The position numbers and the translations under genes were made by a program. A stretch of 64,000 nucleotides of DNA from JAWWPG01 sp033850885 (GTDB taxonomy: Bacteria; Actinomycetota; Actinomycetes; Propionibacteriales; Nocardioidaceae), in assembly GCA_033850885.1 (NCBI GenBank), contig JAWWPG010000010.1, forward strand, positions 73,541 through 137,540, in the 5' to 3' direction. Positions 62,671 through 64,000 of this stretch are shown here, one piece after another (within the stretch, counting starts at the first letter, position 1; the number at the start of each line of letters is the position of its first letter). Below the pieces are notes generated by a model. It saw only the letters and a list, made by a program, of their open reading frames with translations, had not been told where the DNA came from and ran no database searches.

Positions 62671-63995
62671 GGTTTCACGACATAGTTGGCACCTGTCTCG
62701 CGACATAGTTGGCATCTCTTGTGGAGGTGGCCATCATGTCCAAGTCGCGGTTGATTATCACCGCCGCAGTTGTCGAGGGGCGCTCGAAGAGCGAGGTCGC
62801 CCGCGACTACGACGTGTCTCGCTACTGGGTCCAACTGCTGGTCAAGCGGTACAACGGCGAAGGTGAGGCGGCGTTCACGCCAAGGTCGCGGGCGCCGCGC
62901 AGCAGTCCACAGGCGGTGTCAGCCGAGCTGGAGGAGGAGATCGTCCGGCTCCGGAAGGAGCTGATGAGAAAGGGCGTGGACGCCGGCGCGGACACCATCC
63001 GCAGCCATCTGGTTCGTCGCACCCCGAGGTCGCAGACCTCGAACACCACCCGACTGCCTGCGGTCTCGACGATCTGGCGGATCTTGACCCGGCGGGGCTT
63101 CGTCACACCTCAGCCGCAGAAACGACCCAGGTCGTCATGGCGGTCCTTCTGTGCTGAGCAGCCCAACGAACGCTGGCAGGCCGACGTCACCCACTGGCAG
63201 CTCGCCGACGGCACACCCGTGGAGATCCTCAACCTGATCGACGACCACTCCCGACTGTCCCTCGCCTCCACCGTCCGCATCACCTTCACCGCCCCCGACG
63301 TGGTACACACCTTCCAGGAAGCGTTCCTGCGCTGGGGAATCCCCGCGTCGGTGCTCACCGACAACGGCATGGTCTTCACCAGCCGACTCGCCAGCGAACG
63401 AGTCCGCGGCGGCCGGGTCGCGCTCGAGGTCGAACTCGGCCGCCTCGGCGTCCGCTACGACCACTCCCGCCCCTACCACCCCCAAACCTGCGGCAAGGTC
63501 GAACGATTCCACCAGACCCAGAAGAAATGGCTCGCCGCCCAACCCCCAGCAACCACGCCCGCCGCACTCGCCCGCCAACTGCTCCGATTCCGCGCCTACT
63601 ACAACGAAACCCGACCCCACCGAGCCATCAACCGCCAAACCCCGACGCAGGCCTACACCGCCCGCCCCAAGGCCGCCGCCACCGGGCCCTACCTCGACCC
63701 CCACTGCAGAGTCCGCCACGACCGCATCGACACCACCGGCTGCGTCACGCTCCGCCACAACAGCCGCCTCCACCACATCGGACTCGGCCGCCGCCTCGCC
63801 GGCACACCCATCACCGTACTCGTCGACGACCTGCACATCCGCGTCATCAGCCGCCACACCGGCGAACTCCTCCGCGAACTCACCCTCGACCCAACCCGCG
63901 ACTACCAACCCCGGGGCGTCCCCCCAGGACCACCCCGAAAACCCCGCTGACATGCAACGATGTCCCGAGACACCTGTCAACGGTGTCCCGAGACA
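62671..63995 (+). mobile_element. IS481-family insertion sequence with tandem terminal units
   Basis: One transposase gene lies between inverted ends. The left end has two units (GGTTTCACGACATAGTTG, 62671-62688, and TGTCTCGCGACATAGTTG, 62694-62711). The right end has two inverted units (CAACGATGTCCCGAGACA, 63955-63972, and CAACGGTGTCCCGAGACA, 63978-63995). Both pairs repeat every 23 bases. The outer right boundary may pass the window edge, so no target duplication can be checked. Confidence 0.8.
62736..63950 (+). CDS. IS481-family transposase
   Basis: A 404-residue DDE transposase. The N-terminal helix-turn-helix (GRSKSEVARDYDVSRYWVQL) is followed by the rve integrase core: first Asp in RWQADVTHWQL, second in SVLTDNGMVFTSR, and Glu in CGKVERFHQTQKKWL. 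It includes NETRPHRAINRQTP, as in IS481. ATG 62736 follows GGAGG; ORF length is intact, so the element may still be active. The last base of the gene is 50 bases from the window end. Confidence 0.92.
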   Translation: MSKSRLIITAAVVEGRSKSEVARDYDVSRYWVQLLVKRYNGEGEAAFTPRSRAPRSSPQAVSAELEEEIVRLRKELMRKGVDAGADTIRSHLVRRTPRSQTSNTTRLPAVSTIWRILTRRGFVTPQPQKRPRSSWRSFCAEQPNERWQADVTHWQLADGTPVEILNLIDDHSRLSLASTVRITFTAPDVVHTFQEAFLRWGIPASVLTDNGMVFTSRLASERVRGGRVALEVELGRLGVRYDHSRPYHPQTCGKVERFHQTQKKWLAAQPPATTPAALARQLLRFRAYYNETRPHRAINRQTPTQAYTARPKAAATGPYLDPHCRVRHDRIDTTGCVTLRHNSRLHHIGLGRRLAGTPITVLVDDLHIRVISRHTGELLRELTLDPTRDYQPRGVPPGPPRKPR

Positions 63996-64000
63996 TCACA

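Overview
This window comes from a high-GC actinomycete (Actinomycetota) chromosome. The evidence is the overall base composition, the frequent GTG starts, the AGGAGG-type ribosome sites and actinobacteria-specific families such as BldC and DUF3073. The left end follows an order I know from Streptomyces (purF, purM, DUF3073, valine dehydrogenase, an uncharacterised protein, bldC). I cannot resolve the genus from sequence alone.

Layout. Positions 1-6050 hold purine synthesis genes (purF cut by the window edge, purM), a tandem DUF427 protein, DUF3073, a palindrome-rich convergent junction, valine dehydrogenase and bldC with its AT-rich upstream region and terminator. Positions 6057-21601 are one metabolic island. 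A minus-strand lacI-lutABC operon (lactate oxidation) diverges from a nine-gene plus-strand L-rhamnose operon: ABC importer, mutarotase, an L-fucose/arabinose isomerase-like protein, rhamnose isomerase, fused rhamnulose-phosphate aldolase/lactaldehyde dehydrogenase, and kinase. Two LacI-type operator sequences lie between them, so sugar uptake, breakdown to lactate and oxidation of that lactate look co-regulated.

Positions 21684-31167 are a cell-surface glycan region: a large GT-C-like membrane protein, RmlA, RmlB, a methyltransferase, a WecE/RffA-type transaminase, a sulfotransferase, a family 2 glycosyltransferase and a flippase-like membrane protein. RmlA, RmlB and the transaminase would together give dTDP-4-amino-4,6-dideoxyhexose. 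Positions 31222-34728 hold small DinB, DUF1801 and DUF6907-like genes, tRNA-Phe, tRNA-Asp and tRNA-Glu, a phosphodiesterase and a zincin-like protein. Positions 34764-38761 are pstSCAB on the minus strand behind a PHO-box-like repeat, diverging from a cation efflux gene.

Positions 39903-50187 are mostly surface and secreted proteins: a serine-rich repeat protein, EamA transporter, Nei-type glycosylase, monooxygenase, GH5 glycosidase, sedolisin protease, cupredoxin lipoprotein, sortase, CHRD surface protein, a lipoprotein and a secreted phosphoesterase. Positions 50452-54171 are an ABC exporter plus two-component system, bracketed by two same-orientation copies of a 57-bp inverted-repeat element. 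An amino-acid permease and a DHA2-type drug exporter follow. From about 57.6 kb to the end the window is accessory in character: small orphan genes, a frameshifted DUF2510 membrane protein, a leucine-rich-variant repeat protein, a P-loop kinase/luciferase-like fusion, a lower-GC phospholipase-D-like protein and an IS481-family insertion sequence at the right edge. No CRISPR array, prophage or rRNA gene was seen.
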